Assembly: GCA_965197395.1 (NCBI GenBank)
Contig: CBDANB010000007.1
Coordinates: 682,001 to 746,000, forward strand
Length of the DNA: 64,000 nt
DNA from: CAZYFH01 sp965197395
Lineage (GTDB): Bacteria > Acidobacteriota > Vicinamibacteria > Vicinamibacterales > UBA8438
Direction: 5' to 3'
Shown: piece by piece, positions 34,069 through 42,552 of the stretch
How the letters are laid out: each line of letters starts with the position of its first letter
How positions within the stretch are numbered: position 1 is the stretch's first letter
The notes under the pieces: generated by a model
Database searches by the model: none
Seen by the model: only the letters and a program-made list of their open reading frames with translations
Told to the model about the DNA's origin: nothing
Position numbers and translations under genes: made by a program

Positions 34069-36804
34069 ATGCCCGGCTCAACAGCTCCCGGCGGTCCTCC
34101 TGGCGTCTCCGGGAAATTCCTTCACGTCGGTGACGACCGATATCTGATCAAGGGCGTCGCCTATGGCACGTTCGCGCCCGACGCGGCCGGGTACCAGTTT
34201 CCCGCGTCCGAGCAGGTTGCGGCCGACTTCGAGCTGATGTCGCAGTTCGGGTTCAACACGGTCCGCACCTACACGGTGCCGGGCCGTGACGTGCTGGACG
34301 AAGCTGCCCGACACGAGCTCCGTGTGTTCGCCGGCGTGCCGTGGTCGCAGCACGTCGCCTTCCTGGACGACGCGAAGCTCACACGTGCGATTCGTCACGA
34401 CGTCGTCCGCCAAGTGCGAGAGCTCGCCCGGCATCCCGCGACACTGCTCGTGGCGGTCGGAAACGAGATCCCACCTGGCGTCGTGCGCTGGCACGGCACC
34501 GAGCGGATCGAACGCTTTCTGCGAGATCTCTACGACGCCGCGAAGTCCGTCGCGCCGGAGGTGCTGCTCACCTACGTCAACTACCCACCCACCGAGTACC
34601 TCAATCTCCCGTTCTTCGATGTCTGCGCGTTCAACCTCTATCTTCACCGGCAGGCGGGGTTGCGATCGTATCTGTCGCACCTGCAGCTCGTCGCCGGCAA
34701 CCGCCCGTTGCTCCTGACCGAGACGGGCGCGGACAGCGTGCGGGAGGGTGAACAGGGGCAGGCCGATCTCACCACGATGCAGATCCGCACCGCCTTCGAG
34801 GAAGGCGCGTGCGGCACGGTGGCATTCTCGTGGACGGACGACTGGTGGCGCGGCGGTCATGCCATCGACGACTGGAAGTTCGGCCTGACGGACGTCGCGC
34901 GGCGACCGAAGCTGGCGCTGCTTGGCGTGTCGCGCGAGTACGCGGAGGCCGGGTTCCCGGACGAGCGCCGGCGGGGGTGGCCACAGGTGTCCGTGCTCGT
35001 CTGCGCGTACAACGCGGCCGCGACCCTCGACGAGTGTCTCGTGTCACTTGCGGCGCTGGACTACCCGGATTACGAGGTGATCGTCGTCAACGATGGATCA
35101 ACTGACGATAGTGGAGCCATCGCTCGCCGGTACCCGTACGTGACCGTCATCGACACCGCAAACTGCGGGCTCAGCGCGGCGCGCAACACCGCCCTTGAGC
35201 ACGCGACCGGCTCCATTGTCGCGTACACAGACGCGGACGCCCGTGTGGATCCCGAGTGGCTGACCTATCTGATCCAACCGTTCCTGCGCTCGGACGTGGT
35301 GGGCGCGGGCGGGCCGAACGTGGTGCCGGCCGATGATCCCTGGTTGGCCCAGTGCGTCGCGCGGTCGCCCGGCGGGCCAACCCACGTATTGCTCGACCAC
35401 CAGATCGCGGAGCACGTCCCGGGCTGCAACATGGCCTATCGACGCGAGGCGCTGGAGGCGATCGGGGGATTCGATTCGACGTACCGGACAGCCGGCGACG
35501 ACGTGGACGTGTGCTGGCGGCTGCAAGCGCGGAGTCAGCGAATCGGGTTCGCGCCGTGCGCGCTGGTCTGGCATCACCACCGTCAGACGGTGCGGGCCTA
35601 TTGGCGTCAGCAGGCAGGATACGGTGAGGCCGAGACGCGGCTGATGGACCACCACCCGGAACGGTTTCTCGACGGTCACGCGCGGTGGCGCGGGCGCATC
35701 TATAGCCAGCTGCCGTTCATCAAGTCCGTCTCCCGCGTGCGCGTCAACGCCGGTCCGTGGGGCACGGCGGCGTTTCCGTCGGTGTACTCGACGCATATCC
35801 CGTCGCTCGCGTCGCTTCCGCATCTCATTCAATGGCAGTTGCTCTCAGTGCTTCTTGCCGTCGGTGGAGGCATCGGCCTGCTGGCACAGCGCGATGGTCT
35901 GGCGCTGAGCCTGCTCGCCGCCGCCGCTTTCGGTCTCGCCACCACCGCCGGTCGGTGTCTGATGTATGGCTGGCAGACCGACATACGAGGACTCCCCAAC
36001 ATCGGTCGGTTGCCACACGCGCCGAGTCGGGTCCTCTACCGGCTCGGCATCGCGGGTCTGCACTTCGTGCAACCCATCGGGCGGGCCTGGGGCCGCCTGC
36101 GCGGCCGGCTGTCGCCCCCGCAGACGCGACGCGCAGGCACGGTGGGCGCGAACGGCGCGCGGGCGCCACTCAGTCGGCCGATCGATATCCGGCGCGCCCT
36201 CTCGCTGCTCCGCGGGGGCCGCCCCCGACTCGATTTCTGGAGCGAGCACTGGGTCGACCGGACCGAGTTCCTGACCGAGCTCACCAGCCGATTGCGGACC
36301 GGCGGTGTCGGACGTACGGTCGACGTGCACGACGGCTGGCAACACGACCGAGACATCGCCGTGGCGGTCGGTCGCTGGGAATGGCTCGACCTGCGGACCC
36401 TCGTCGAGGAGCATGTCCGTGGCCGGTGTCTCTTGCGCGTCGCTGCCCACCGTCGCATGACGGCCACCGGCCTCGTCAAGGTCGCCGCGTGGGTCGGCGG
36501 AGTCGGATTCGCCTTCACGTTGTCCTTGGTGCTGGCGACCAGTCTCGGGGCTGCGATCGGGGCGGCCTGGCTGGCCAGAGCGCTCTACCATCTCGGCCGC
36601 GTCGACACCGGCGTGCGCGCCGTCGTCGAGGAGCTTGCCGAGGAACACGGCTGGATGTCGATGTCGCGACCCGAGGGCGATCATGCCCGCCGACCCATCG
36701 TCCGGCCCGCCGCCGCGTCGACCCATCAGCTCGCATCGCGTCGCCAGACGCCGGATACGCCATCGACCGACGCCTTGGACCTCCAGCCCTATCCGGATCG
36801 CTGA
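34069..36804 (+). CDS. Glycoside-hydrolase-like domain fused to membrane GT2 glycosyltransferase
   Basis: 911 residues from the ATG at 34069. Residues about 15-300 form a TIM-barrel domain of the GH2/GH5 type: YLIKGVAYGTF, FGFNTVRTYT, AVGNEIPP (likely acid/base Glu, about 133) and LLTETGAD (likely nucleophile Glu, about 216). Residues about 304-570 form a family 2 glycosyltransferase: VSVLVCAYNAAATLDE, VIVVNDGSTDDS, VAYTDADARVDPEWL and GDDVDVCWRL. Hydrophobic segments follow (about 590-660 and 805-840), with a long cytosolic tail. Cutting and synthesising domains in one membrane protein suggest processive polysaccharide synthesis with trimming. The next gene is rfbC. The long alternative start at 34012 is less likely. 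Confidence 0.82.
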   Translation: MPGSTAPGGPPGVSGKFLHVGDDRYLIKGVAYGTFAPDAAGYQFPASEQVAADFELMSQFGFNTVRTYTVPGRDVLDEAARHELRVFAGVPWSQHVAFLDDAKLTRAIRHDVVRQVRELARHPATLLVAVGNEIPPGVVRWHGTERIERFLRDLYDAAKSVAPEVLLTYVNYPPTEYLNLPFFDVCAFNLYLHRQAGLRSYLSHLQLVAGNRPLLLTETGADSVREGEQGQADLTTMQIRTAFEEGACGTVAFSWTDDWWRGGHAIDDWKFGLTDVARRPKLALLGVSREYAEAGFPDERRRGWPQVSVLVCAYNAAATLDECLVSLAALDYPDYEVIVVNDGSTDDSGAIARRYPYVTVIDTANCGLSAARNTALEHATGSIVAYTDADARVDPEWLTYLIQPFLRSDVVGAGGPNVVPADDPWLAQCVARSPGGPTHVLLDHQIAEHVPGCNMAYRREALEAIGGFDSTYRTAGDDVDVCWRLQARSQRIGFAPCALVWHHHRQTVRAYWRQQAGYGEAETRLMDHHPERFLDGHARWRGRIYSQLPFIKSVSRVRVNAGPWGTAAFPSVYSTHIPSLASLPHLIQWQLLSVLLAVGGGIGLLAQRDGLALSLLAAAAFGLATTAGRCLMYGWQTDIRGLPNIGRLPHAPSRVLYRLGIAGLHFVQPIGRAWGRLRGRLSPPQTRRAGTVGANGARAPLSRPIDIRRALSLLRGGRPRLDFWSEHWVDRTEFLTELTSRLRTGGVGRTVDVHDGWQHDRDIAVAVGRWEWLDLRTLVEEHVRGRCLLRVAAHRRMTATGLVKVAAWVGGVGFAFTLSLVLATSLGAAIGAAWLARALYHLGRVDTGVRAVVEELAEEHGWMSMSRPEGDHARRPIVRPAAASTHQLASRRQTPDTPSTDALDLQPYPDR

Positions 36805-36830
36805 GCGATGAAGCGGATGGATCCGTCGCG

Positions 36831-37460
36831 ATGACACATGAGTCGACGCTCACGCCCGGCCGTCCGGCGCGCGAGACCTCCAGCGGCGCATCCTCTGTGG
36901 CGTTCGCCGTCACACCGTTGGAGCTTGATGGGCTCGTACTCGTCCAGCTCGCGGTCCACGGCGACCGGCGCGGCTTCTTCACGGAGCGGTTTCATCTCGA
37001 CCGCTTTCGGCAGCATGGGCTCCCCACCGCGTTTGTCCAGGACAACCACTCCCGGTCGGCGCCAGGCGTGATTCGGGGGCTTCATTATCAATACGCGCCC
37101 CCGCAGGGGAAGCTCGTTGGCGTGACCCGTGGCCGGATCTGGGACGTCGCCGTCGACATCCGGCCCAGCTCCCCGACGTTGGGCCGCAGCGTGGCGGCGG
37201 AGCTGAGTGATATGAACGGCCGCCTCCTCTGGATGCCGGCCGGTTTCGCGCACGGCTTCTGTGTCCTCGGCGACGAGCCGGCCGACGTGCTCTACAAGGT
37301 CGACGCCCCATACGCCGCCGACGGGGAGGGGGAGATCCGCTGGAACGACGAATCGCTGGGCATCGAGTGGCCGGTGGACAACCCGGTCGCGTCTGATCGC
37401 GACACGGGGTCTCAGTCGTTCTCGGAGTACACGGCACATCCACCGACCTGGCCACGCTAG
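36831..37460 (+). CDS. rfbC: dTDP-4-dehydrorhamnose 3,5-epimerase
   Basis: 209 residues from the ATG at 36831, the first plausible start after the previous stop. Family motifs: GDRRGFFTERFH, FVQDNHSRS, GVIRGLHYQYAPPQGKLVGV (catalytic His in GLHYQ), VAVDIRPSSPTLG, GFAHGFCVLGDEPADVLYKV, and DESLGIEWPV. It converts dTDP-4-keto-6-deoxyglucose to the L-rhamno epimer for dTDP-rhamnose. The N-terminal 30 residues are unusually variable. rfbA, B and D are not in the window. It starts 26 bp after the glycosyltransferase gene, which suggests shared use in surface polysaccharide synthesis. Confidence 0.9.
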   Translation: MTHESTLTPGRPARETSSGASSVAFAVTPLELDGLVLVQLAVHGDRRGFFTERFHLDRFRQHGLPTAFVQDNHSRSAPGVIRGLHYQYAPPQGKLVGVTRGRIWDVAVDIRPSSPTLGRSVAAELSDMNGRLLWMPAGFAHGFCVLGDEPADVLYKVDAPYAADGEGEIRWNDESLGIEWPVDNPVASDRDTGSQSFSEYTAHPPTWPR

Positions 37461-37495
37461 CTGCCAGCCCTGGGTGCTCCGCGTTCGCCGGCGTC

Positions 37496-37987
37496 ATGCC
37501 TTCTCCAGATACTGAGTACGCCGTGCAGGAACACGAGCCCTTCATGCGCGACGCGCTTGCGCAGGCTGCCCAGGCCGCGCGCAGTGGCGAGGTTCCGGTG
37601 GGGGCGGTGGTCGTACACGACGGTCGGGTGATTGGTGCGGGCTTCAACCGCCCGATCGGCGACGCCGATCCGACGGCGCACGCCGAGATGGTCGCGCTCC
37701 GGACGGCGGCGCGCACGAGGGGCAACTATCGGCTGGTGGGCGCGACCGTGTACGTGACGGTCGAACCGTGTCTCATGTGCGCTGGCGCGTTGGTCCATGC
37801 CCGCGTCCCGACACTGGTCTTCGGCGCGCGCGAACCCAAGGCTGGCGCTGTGCGGTCCGTGATGCGCGCGCTCGACCATCCCGCGTTGAACCACCGCGTG
37901 ACGGTGGTCGAGGGGGTGCTCGCGGACGAATGCCGGCGTGTGATGCAGGCGTTTTTCGAGGAACGACGTCACGATCGGGAGCGCTGA
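37496..37987 (+). CDS. tadA: tRNA-specific adenosine deaminase
   Basis: 163 residues. It carries the zinc-dependent cytidine/deoxycytidylate deaminase fold with PVGAVVVHDGRVIGAGFN, TAHAEMVAL (zinc His and catalytic Glu) and TVEPCLMCAGAL (two zinc Cys), followed by VFGAREPKAGAVRS. TadA changes A34 to inosine in tRNA-Arg(ACG). The length matches the family. It has no overlap with rfbC (35-bp gap) and the tRNA-Ser gene follows. It is noteworthy that the 3' half of a tRNA-Arg(ACG), the TadA substrate, lies as a remnant at 8428. Confidence 0.92.
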   Translation: MPSPDTEYAVQEHEPFMRDALAQAAQAARSGEVPVGAVVVHDGRVIGAGFNRPIGDADPTAHAEMVALRTAARTRGNYRLVGATVYVTVEPCLMCAGALVHARVPTLVFGAREPKAGAVRSVMRALDHPALNHRVTVVEGVLADECRRVMQAFFEERRHDRER

Positions 37988-38065
37988 GCGGTCAGCGCTG
38001 GCCGTCCACCGGGCGGACCGGCTACTCTAGACGAGTCGGGCGAAACGCCCAGCTCTCGACCAAAC

Positions 38066-38156
38066 GGAGAGGTACCGAAGTGGTCGTAACGGGGGCGCCT
38101 CGAAAGCGTCTTGTCGGGTAACCGGCACGTGGGTTCGAATCCCACCCTCTCCGCCA
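38066..38156 (+). tRNA. tRNA-Ser(CGA)
   Basis: 91 bases including encoded CCA. Acceptor GGAGAGG pairs with CCTCTCC. The anticodon stem GGCGC/GCGTC encloses CTCGAAA (anticodon CGA, reading UCG). The long variable arm GTCGG-GTAA-CCGGC is typical of serine tRNA. T-arm GTGGG-TTCGAAT-CCCAC. All arms pair and the gene looks intact. Confidence 0.95.
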
Positions 38157-38222
38157 TTTTTAAACTATTGCTATTAAGTAACTTATATACATAGATTATT
38201 TTATTGTACCTATTTTGTCCCT
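38157..38222. other. AT-rich stretch directly after tRNA-Ser
   Basis: About 65 bases of mostly A and T immediately after the encoded CCA, very unlike the surrounding DNA. It could serve as the terminator (T runs) or mark an old integration junction next to a tRNA end. Confidence 0.5.
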
Positions 38223-38360
38223 TGCTGGTATCCTTTCGCTGGCTCCAGGAGGGTCACACCGCGCAAAGCGGTGATCGAGTGGAAACTCGCGGCCCAGCGC
38301 GCCGGGCGGCGGCTCGGCAACCGGCGGCACCATCCCCAGGACGAACTCTCCCCGGCGGAG

Positions 38361-38446
38361 CTGCGGCGCCCGCCCGACATCATCGCCCATGCCGTCTGGC
38401 TGTACTTTCGCTTCAGCCTCAGCTTTCGTGATGTGGAGGACCTCCC
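38361..38446 (+). pseudogene. N-terminal remnant of an IS6-like transposase
   Basis: The frame reads RRPPDIIAHAVWLYFRFSLS then FRDVEDL, matching the start of IS6/IS26-type transposases, which continue with a LxxRGI helix-turn-helix segment. The match ends after about 28 codons, where the sequence passes into the start of the second DUF5916 gene. No catalytic residues remain. It lies 200 bp after tRNA-Ser. Confidence 0.55.
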
Positions 38447-38467
38447 AGTAAGCTCCTACGGGTCCCC

Positions 38468-41428
38468 ATGATCATCGCTGAGACGATCCTGCTGCTTTCG
38501 GTGTCGACGGCAGCGGCGGCTGGGGGCGGCACGGAGGTTCGCCCCACTGCGCCTGGACCGGTCCGGGTTGCGCAGTCGGCGCCAGCAGACGCCGCCGACG
38601 GCAGCGTTGCCATCGCCGTGTTTTCCAACATCTCGGGAGCGACGCCGGACGACTGGATCGGCATTGGCATCGCCGAAGCCCTCGCCGCCGAGCTGGGGCG
38701 TGTCGGCGACTTGTCGGTGGTGGGGCGTCAGGCGGTCTCGGGCGCGTTGGAGAACGTGAGCAGCGCAGACGGCATTACTGGGGCGGCAGAGCGTGCCGCT
38801 GGCCGTCTCCTCGGCGCGCAGTGGGTCGTCAGTGGCGGCTACCAGCGGGTGGGCGACCGGATGCGCATCACGGCGCGCGTCGTGGAGGTGGCGACGGCTA
38901 CGGTCGTGCACACGGCGATCGTCGACGGCACGGTGACGGATCTCTTCGCATTGCAGGACCGACTCGCCACCGATCTGCGGCAGGGGCTGATGACCGAGGC
39001 CTCCGCGTCGGAGGCGTCCGCCGCGGTACGCGCGCCGCAGGGCCGCGAGACCGCAGCCGTGGGAGTGGCGCCTCGGCCGGCCGCGTCAGCAGCCGTCCCC
39101 GCACCCGCCGTGGCCAACGTATCGGGCACGGCCGGCTTTGCCGCCGTCCCCACCGTCATCGACGGCCCGCCGCCGCCGGTTGCGCCTGAGACCCTCACGC
39201 GCGATGCGGCCGGACGCGCGACCGTCCGGGCGGTCCGGCTCACGGAGCCGCTGCAGCTGGACGGCACGCTCGACGAAGGGGTCTACGAAACGGTGCTGCT
39301 GGTCGGCGGGTTCATCCAGCAGCTCCCCGACGAGGGCGCGGCCCCGACAGAAGAGACCGACGCGTGGGTCTTCTTCGACGCGCAACACCTCTATGTGTCG
39401 GCACGCCTGTGGGACTCGGCGCCCCAGCAGCTGATCGCCAATGAGATGCAGCGCGATTCGCCCCAGCTCGCCCAGAACGACTATTTCAGCGTGATGTTGG
39501 ACACGTTCTACGATCGGCGCAACGGCGTGGCCTTCATGGTTAACCCGATCGGTGGCTTCCTGGATTACGAGATCACGGATGAGGGGAATCCCAACCTCGA
39601 CTGGAACCCGATCTGGGACGTCCGGACCGGTCGATTCGACGGCGGGTGGACCGTCGAGATGGCGATCCCCTTCAAGTCCCTCCGCTTTCGGCCGGGCACG
39701 TCGCAGATGTGGGGGTTGCAGCTTGGGCGCAGTGTTCGCCGGAAGACCGAAGCGACCTATCTCACACCGGTCCCCGTGAACGCCGTCCCCGGCGAGATGC
39801 GCGTGTCGGCAGCCAGCACGCTGACCGGCGTCGAGGTCCCGCCGGGCAACCGGACGTTCGAGATCAAACCATACGCGATCGGCTCGCTCGCCACCGACGT
39901 CAACGCGATCCCGCGCATCTCGAATGACGGCGACGGCGACGTCGGCGTCGACGTCAAGTACAGCGTGACCGCGAACCTCACGGCGGACTTCACCTACAAC
40001 ACGGATTTCGCCCAGGTCGAGGTCGACGAGCAGCAGGTCAACCTGACGCGGTTCAACCTATTCTTTCCCGAGAAGCGGGAGTTCTTCCTCGAAGGACGGG
40101 GGATCTTCGACTTCGGGCGAGGAGTCAGGATCTTTCGTGGGGGACCCGGTGGTACAAGCCGACCTGGAGGCGGGGGCGGCTTCCTTGGCGGCGGCGACGT
40201 CCCGACCGTCTTTTTCAGTCGCCGGATCGGTCTGGAGCAGGGGCAGACGGTGCCGATCCTGGCCGGCGGCCGGCTCACCGGCAAAGTGGGCAAGTTCAGC
40301 ATCGGGGCCGTGAACATCCAGACCGACGCTGCGCCGAGTGCGAACGCGCTCGGCACCAACTTCACCGTGCTGCGTGTGAAGCGCGACATCCTGCGGCGCA
40401 GCCGGATCGGGGGGATCTTCACCGGCCGTTCCGTCTCCACGGCGGGCCCGGGGTCGAACGAGGCCTACGGCCTCGACGCGCTCTTCTCGTTCTACGACAA
40501 CGTCAACTTCAACGGCTACTACGCCAGTACGCGGACGCCCGGCCTGGAGGGGGACGACACCAGCTATCAGGGAAAGTTCGCCTACACGGGCGACCGCTAC
40601 GGCTTCGAGCTCGACCATCTGCTCGTCGGTGACAACTTCAATCCCGAGGTGGGATTCCTGCGTCGCGACGACTTCCGGCGGACCTTCACGCTGGCGCGGT
40701 TCAGTCCTCGGCCCGCGTCGATTCGCGCCGTGCGGCAGTTCACGTGGGAAACCAGCCTCGACTACATCGAGAACGGGGCAGGACAGGTCGAGACGCGAAT
40801 CGCCCTCGCCCGCTTCGAGGCAGAGCTGGAGAACAGCGACCGGATCGGGGTCGATGTCCAGGACAGCTACGAGCTACTGGTGCAGCCCTTCCCCATTGCG
40901 ACGGACGTCACCATCCCGGTCGGCGCCTACGCCTTCCGCGATTACTTCGCGTCGTACTCGATGGGAACGCAGCGTCGCTTCTCGGGCACGTTCTCCATCC
41001 AGCGCGGCGGGTTCTTCAGCGGGAACATCACGGCCTACGGCTACCGCCGAGGCCGGATCGAGATCACGCCGCAGTTCTCGTTCGAGCCAAGCATCTCCAT
41101 CAACCGGATCAACCTGCCGGAAGGGAAATTCACCGCGACGCTCGTGCAAAGCCGCGTGACCTACACGTTCACGCCGCGGATGTTTTTTGGCGGCCTCGTG
41201 CAATACAGCTCAGCGGGCAACTCGCTCAGCACCAACCTCCGGCTCCGCTGGGAGTATCCACCGGAAGTGAGCTCTTCGTGGTCTACAACGACACACGCGA
41301 CACGTCGCTACGCGGCACGCCGTTCATCGAGAACCGCGCCTTCGTCGTCAAGGTCACCCGGCTGTTCCGCTTCTGACGCGCGACCCCGTATGGTGCCAAG
41401 AAGCGGCCGAAGGCACGCGAGTGGCTGA
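38468..41428 (+). CDS. FlgO/TolB-like DUF5916 beta-barrel protein (copy 2), 3' frameshift
   Basis: A close relative of the protein encoded at 25420-28422, with the same order: short signal region (IIAETILLLSVSTAAAAGG), TolB/FlgO-like domain (VAIAVFSNISGATPDDWIGI, GAQWVVSGGYQRVGDRMRIT), linker, CBM9-like part (LDGTLDEGVYETVLLVGGF) and barrel (AQVEVDEQQVNLTRFNLFFP, REFFLEGRGIFDFG). At about 41262-41266 one base is missing compared with copy 1. The annotated frame then ends in 50 foreign residues at 41428, while the shifted frame gives GSELFVVYNDT and ends in RLFRF at 41376. So the C-terminal strands and terminal Phe are lost unless this is a sequence error. The signal peptide is shorter than in copy 1, next to a transposase scrap. 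Confidence 0.8.
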   Translation: MIIAETILLLSVSTAAAAGGGTEVRPTAPGPVRVAQSAPADAADGSVAIAVFSNISGATPDDWIGIGIAEALAAELGRVGDLSVVGRQAVSGALENVSSADGITGAAERAAGRLLGAQWVVSGGYQRVGDRMRITARVVEVATATVVHTAIVDGTVTDLFALQDRLATDLRQGLMTEASASEASAAVRAPQGRETAAVGVAPRPAASAAVPAPAVANVSGTAGFAAVPTVIDGPPPPVAPETLTRDAAGRATVRAVRLTEPLQLDGTLDEGVYETVLLVGGFIQQLPDEGAAPTEETDAWVFFDAQHLYVSARLWDSAPQQLIANEMQRDSPQLAQNDYFSVMLDTFYDRRNGVAFMVNPIGGFLDYEITDEGNPNLDWNPIWDVRTGRFDGGWTVEMAIPFKSLRFRPGTSQMWGLQLGRSVRRKTEATYLTPVPVNAVPGEMRVSAASTLTGVEVPPGNRTFEIKPYAIGSLATDVNAIPRISNDGDGDVGVDVKYSVTANLTADFTYNTDFAQVEVDEQQVNLTRFNLFFPEKREFFLEGRGIFDFGRGVRIFRGGPGGTSRPGGGGGFLGGGDVPTVFFSRRIGLEQGQTVPILAGGRLTGKVGKFSIGAVNIQTDAAPSANALGTNFTVLRVKRDILRRSRIGGIFTGRSVSTAGPGSNEAYGLDALFSFYDNVNFNGYYASTRTPGLEGDDTSYQGKFAYTGDRYGFELDHLLVGDNFNPEVGFLRRDDFRRTFTLARFSPRPASIRAVRQFTWETSLDYIENGAGQVETRIALARFEAELENSDRIGVDVQDSYELLVQPFPIATDVTIPVGAYAFRDYFASYSMGTQRRFSGTFSIQRGGFFSGNITAYGYRRGRIEITPQFSFEPSISINRINLPEGKFTATLVQSRVTYTFTPRMFFGGLVQYSSAGNSLSTNLRLRWEYPPEVSSSWSTTTHATRRYAARRSSRTAPSSSRSPGCSASDARPRMVPRSGRRHASG

Positions 41429-41706
41429 GGCAAGGTCGGCGCGGGCCAGCTCGGGCAAGTAGCCTCTGGCAATGCCCCAAGCCCTGCAATTCCTTGTGCT
41501 CACCGCATCCCGAGGTTGACGGGGCGGGCGGGACGACCGAGACTGTGGCGCAGCGGACTCGACACAGGGCGCCCGAGCCGGGCGTCCGGGACGTGGTCAT
41601 GACGAAATCGGTCGCGTGTTGGGCGTCGCTGCTGGCGCTGCTGGCCAGCCCGGCCGGCGACGGCCGCACCGGGGTCAGCCAAGCCTACACGGCGCGTTGA
41701 GCGACC
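41377..41706. other. Short interval before the parvulin gene
   Basis: About 330 bp. The only candidate is a 33-codon frame at 41599-41700 described separately. No hairpin with a T run and no strong promoter is seen. Confidence 0.4.
41599..41700 (+). CDS. Possible tiny exported peptide
   Basis: 33 codons, MTKSVACWASLLALLASPAG, then a polar tail. It looks like a signal peptide with almost nothing after it and ends 6 bp before the parvulin gene. It could be a leader peptide, a relic of a secreted protein, or chance. Evidence is only the hydrophobic core and position. Confidence 0.22.
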   Translation: MTKSVACWASLLALLASPAGDGRTGVSQAYTAR

Positions 41707-42552
41707 ATGCCACGTTGGTGCCGCGACCCGCTCGTCGTGTTCCTCCTGCTGGGCGGCGGCATGTTCGCCCTCGATTACGGACTGAGTCGCGGCGCCTCTC
41801 CCCCCAGCGTCATCGAGGTCACCGAGGAGCAGGTCCTTCGGATCAGCGACCGCTGGACGGCCCAGTGGGGCCGTCCGCCGACTGCCGAGGAGCGGCAGGG
41901 GCTCCTGGACGAGGTCGTCGAGGAAGAGATCCTCTATCGCGAAGCGCGGCGCCTGGGCTTCGACCGGGACGACCCGATCGTGCGCAGGCGGCTCGCCCAG
42001 AAGATGACGTTCATGCTCGAGGATACCGCCGAGGTGGCGACGCCCACCGATGGGGAGGTCGCGGAGTACCTCACGACCCATGCCGACCGGTACCGCGAGC
42101 CGCGGCGGAGCACCTTCGAGCACGTGTTTCTGAACGACGAGCGGAGGGCCGATCCAGCCGGCGACGCGGTTGCCCTGCTGCGCGGGATCGAGGGAGACGG
42201 GGACGCCTGGCGGGAGCTCGGAGACCCGTTCATGCTGCGTCGGGACTATGCCGACCGCACGGACCAGGAGATCGCGGAGCTGCTGGGCGGACAGTTCGCG
42301 GAGGCGATGACGACGCTCCCGACCGGAGACTGGCACGGTCCGATCCGGTCCGCGTTCGGCACGCACCTGGTCCGCGTGACCAGCCGCACCGACGCCCGGA
42401 TGCCGGCGCTCGACGACGTCCGCGGGCGCGTCGTCGCGGATCTAATCGAGGCGCGGCGCCGGGAGCAGAACCGGGCCGCCGTGCGGGCGGTGCGGGAGCG
42501 GTATCAGGTGCGGCAGCCGGCGGTAAGCCGCGCGGAGCCGGCGACACGGTGA
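41707..42552 (+). CDS. Membrane-anchored parvulin-type peptidyl-prolyl isomerase
   Basis: 281 residues. An N-terminal signal anchor (PLVVFLLLGGGMFALDYG) is followed by a SurA/PpiD-like chaperone region (VTEEQVLRI to VEEEILYREARRLG, with RRRLAQKMTFMLED). The parvulin domain is about 115-230 and reads YREPRRSTFEHVFLNDERRA, LGDPFMLRRDYA, FAEAMTTLPTGDWHGPIRSA and FGTHLVRVTSRT. It should help fold exported proteins at the periplasmic face. Its stop overlaps the next gene in GTGA, so the two are translationally coupled. Confidence 0.82.
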   Translation: MPRWCRDPLVVFLLLGGGMFALDYGLSRGASPPSVIEVTEEQVLRISDRWTAQWGRPPTAEERQGLLDEVVEEEILYREARRLGFDRDDPIVRRRLAQKMTFMLEDTAEVATPTDGEVAEYLTTHADRYREPRRSTFEHVFLNDERRADPAGDAVALLRGIEGDGDAWRELGDPFMLRRDYADRTDQEIAELLGGQFAEAMTTLPTGDWHGPIRSAFGTHLVRVTSRTDARMPALDDVRGRVVADLIEARRREQNRAAVRAVRERYQVRQPAVSRAEPATR

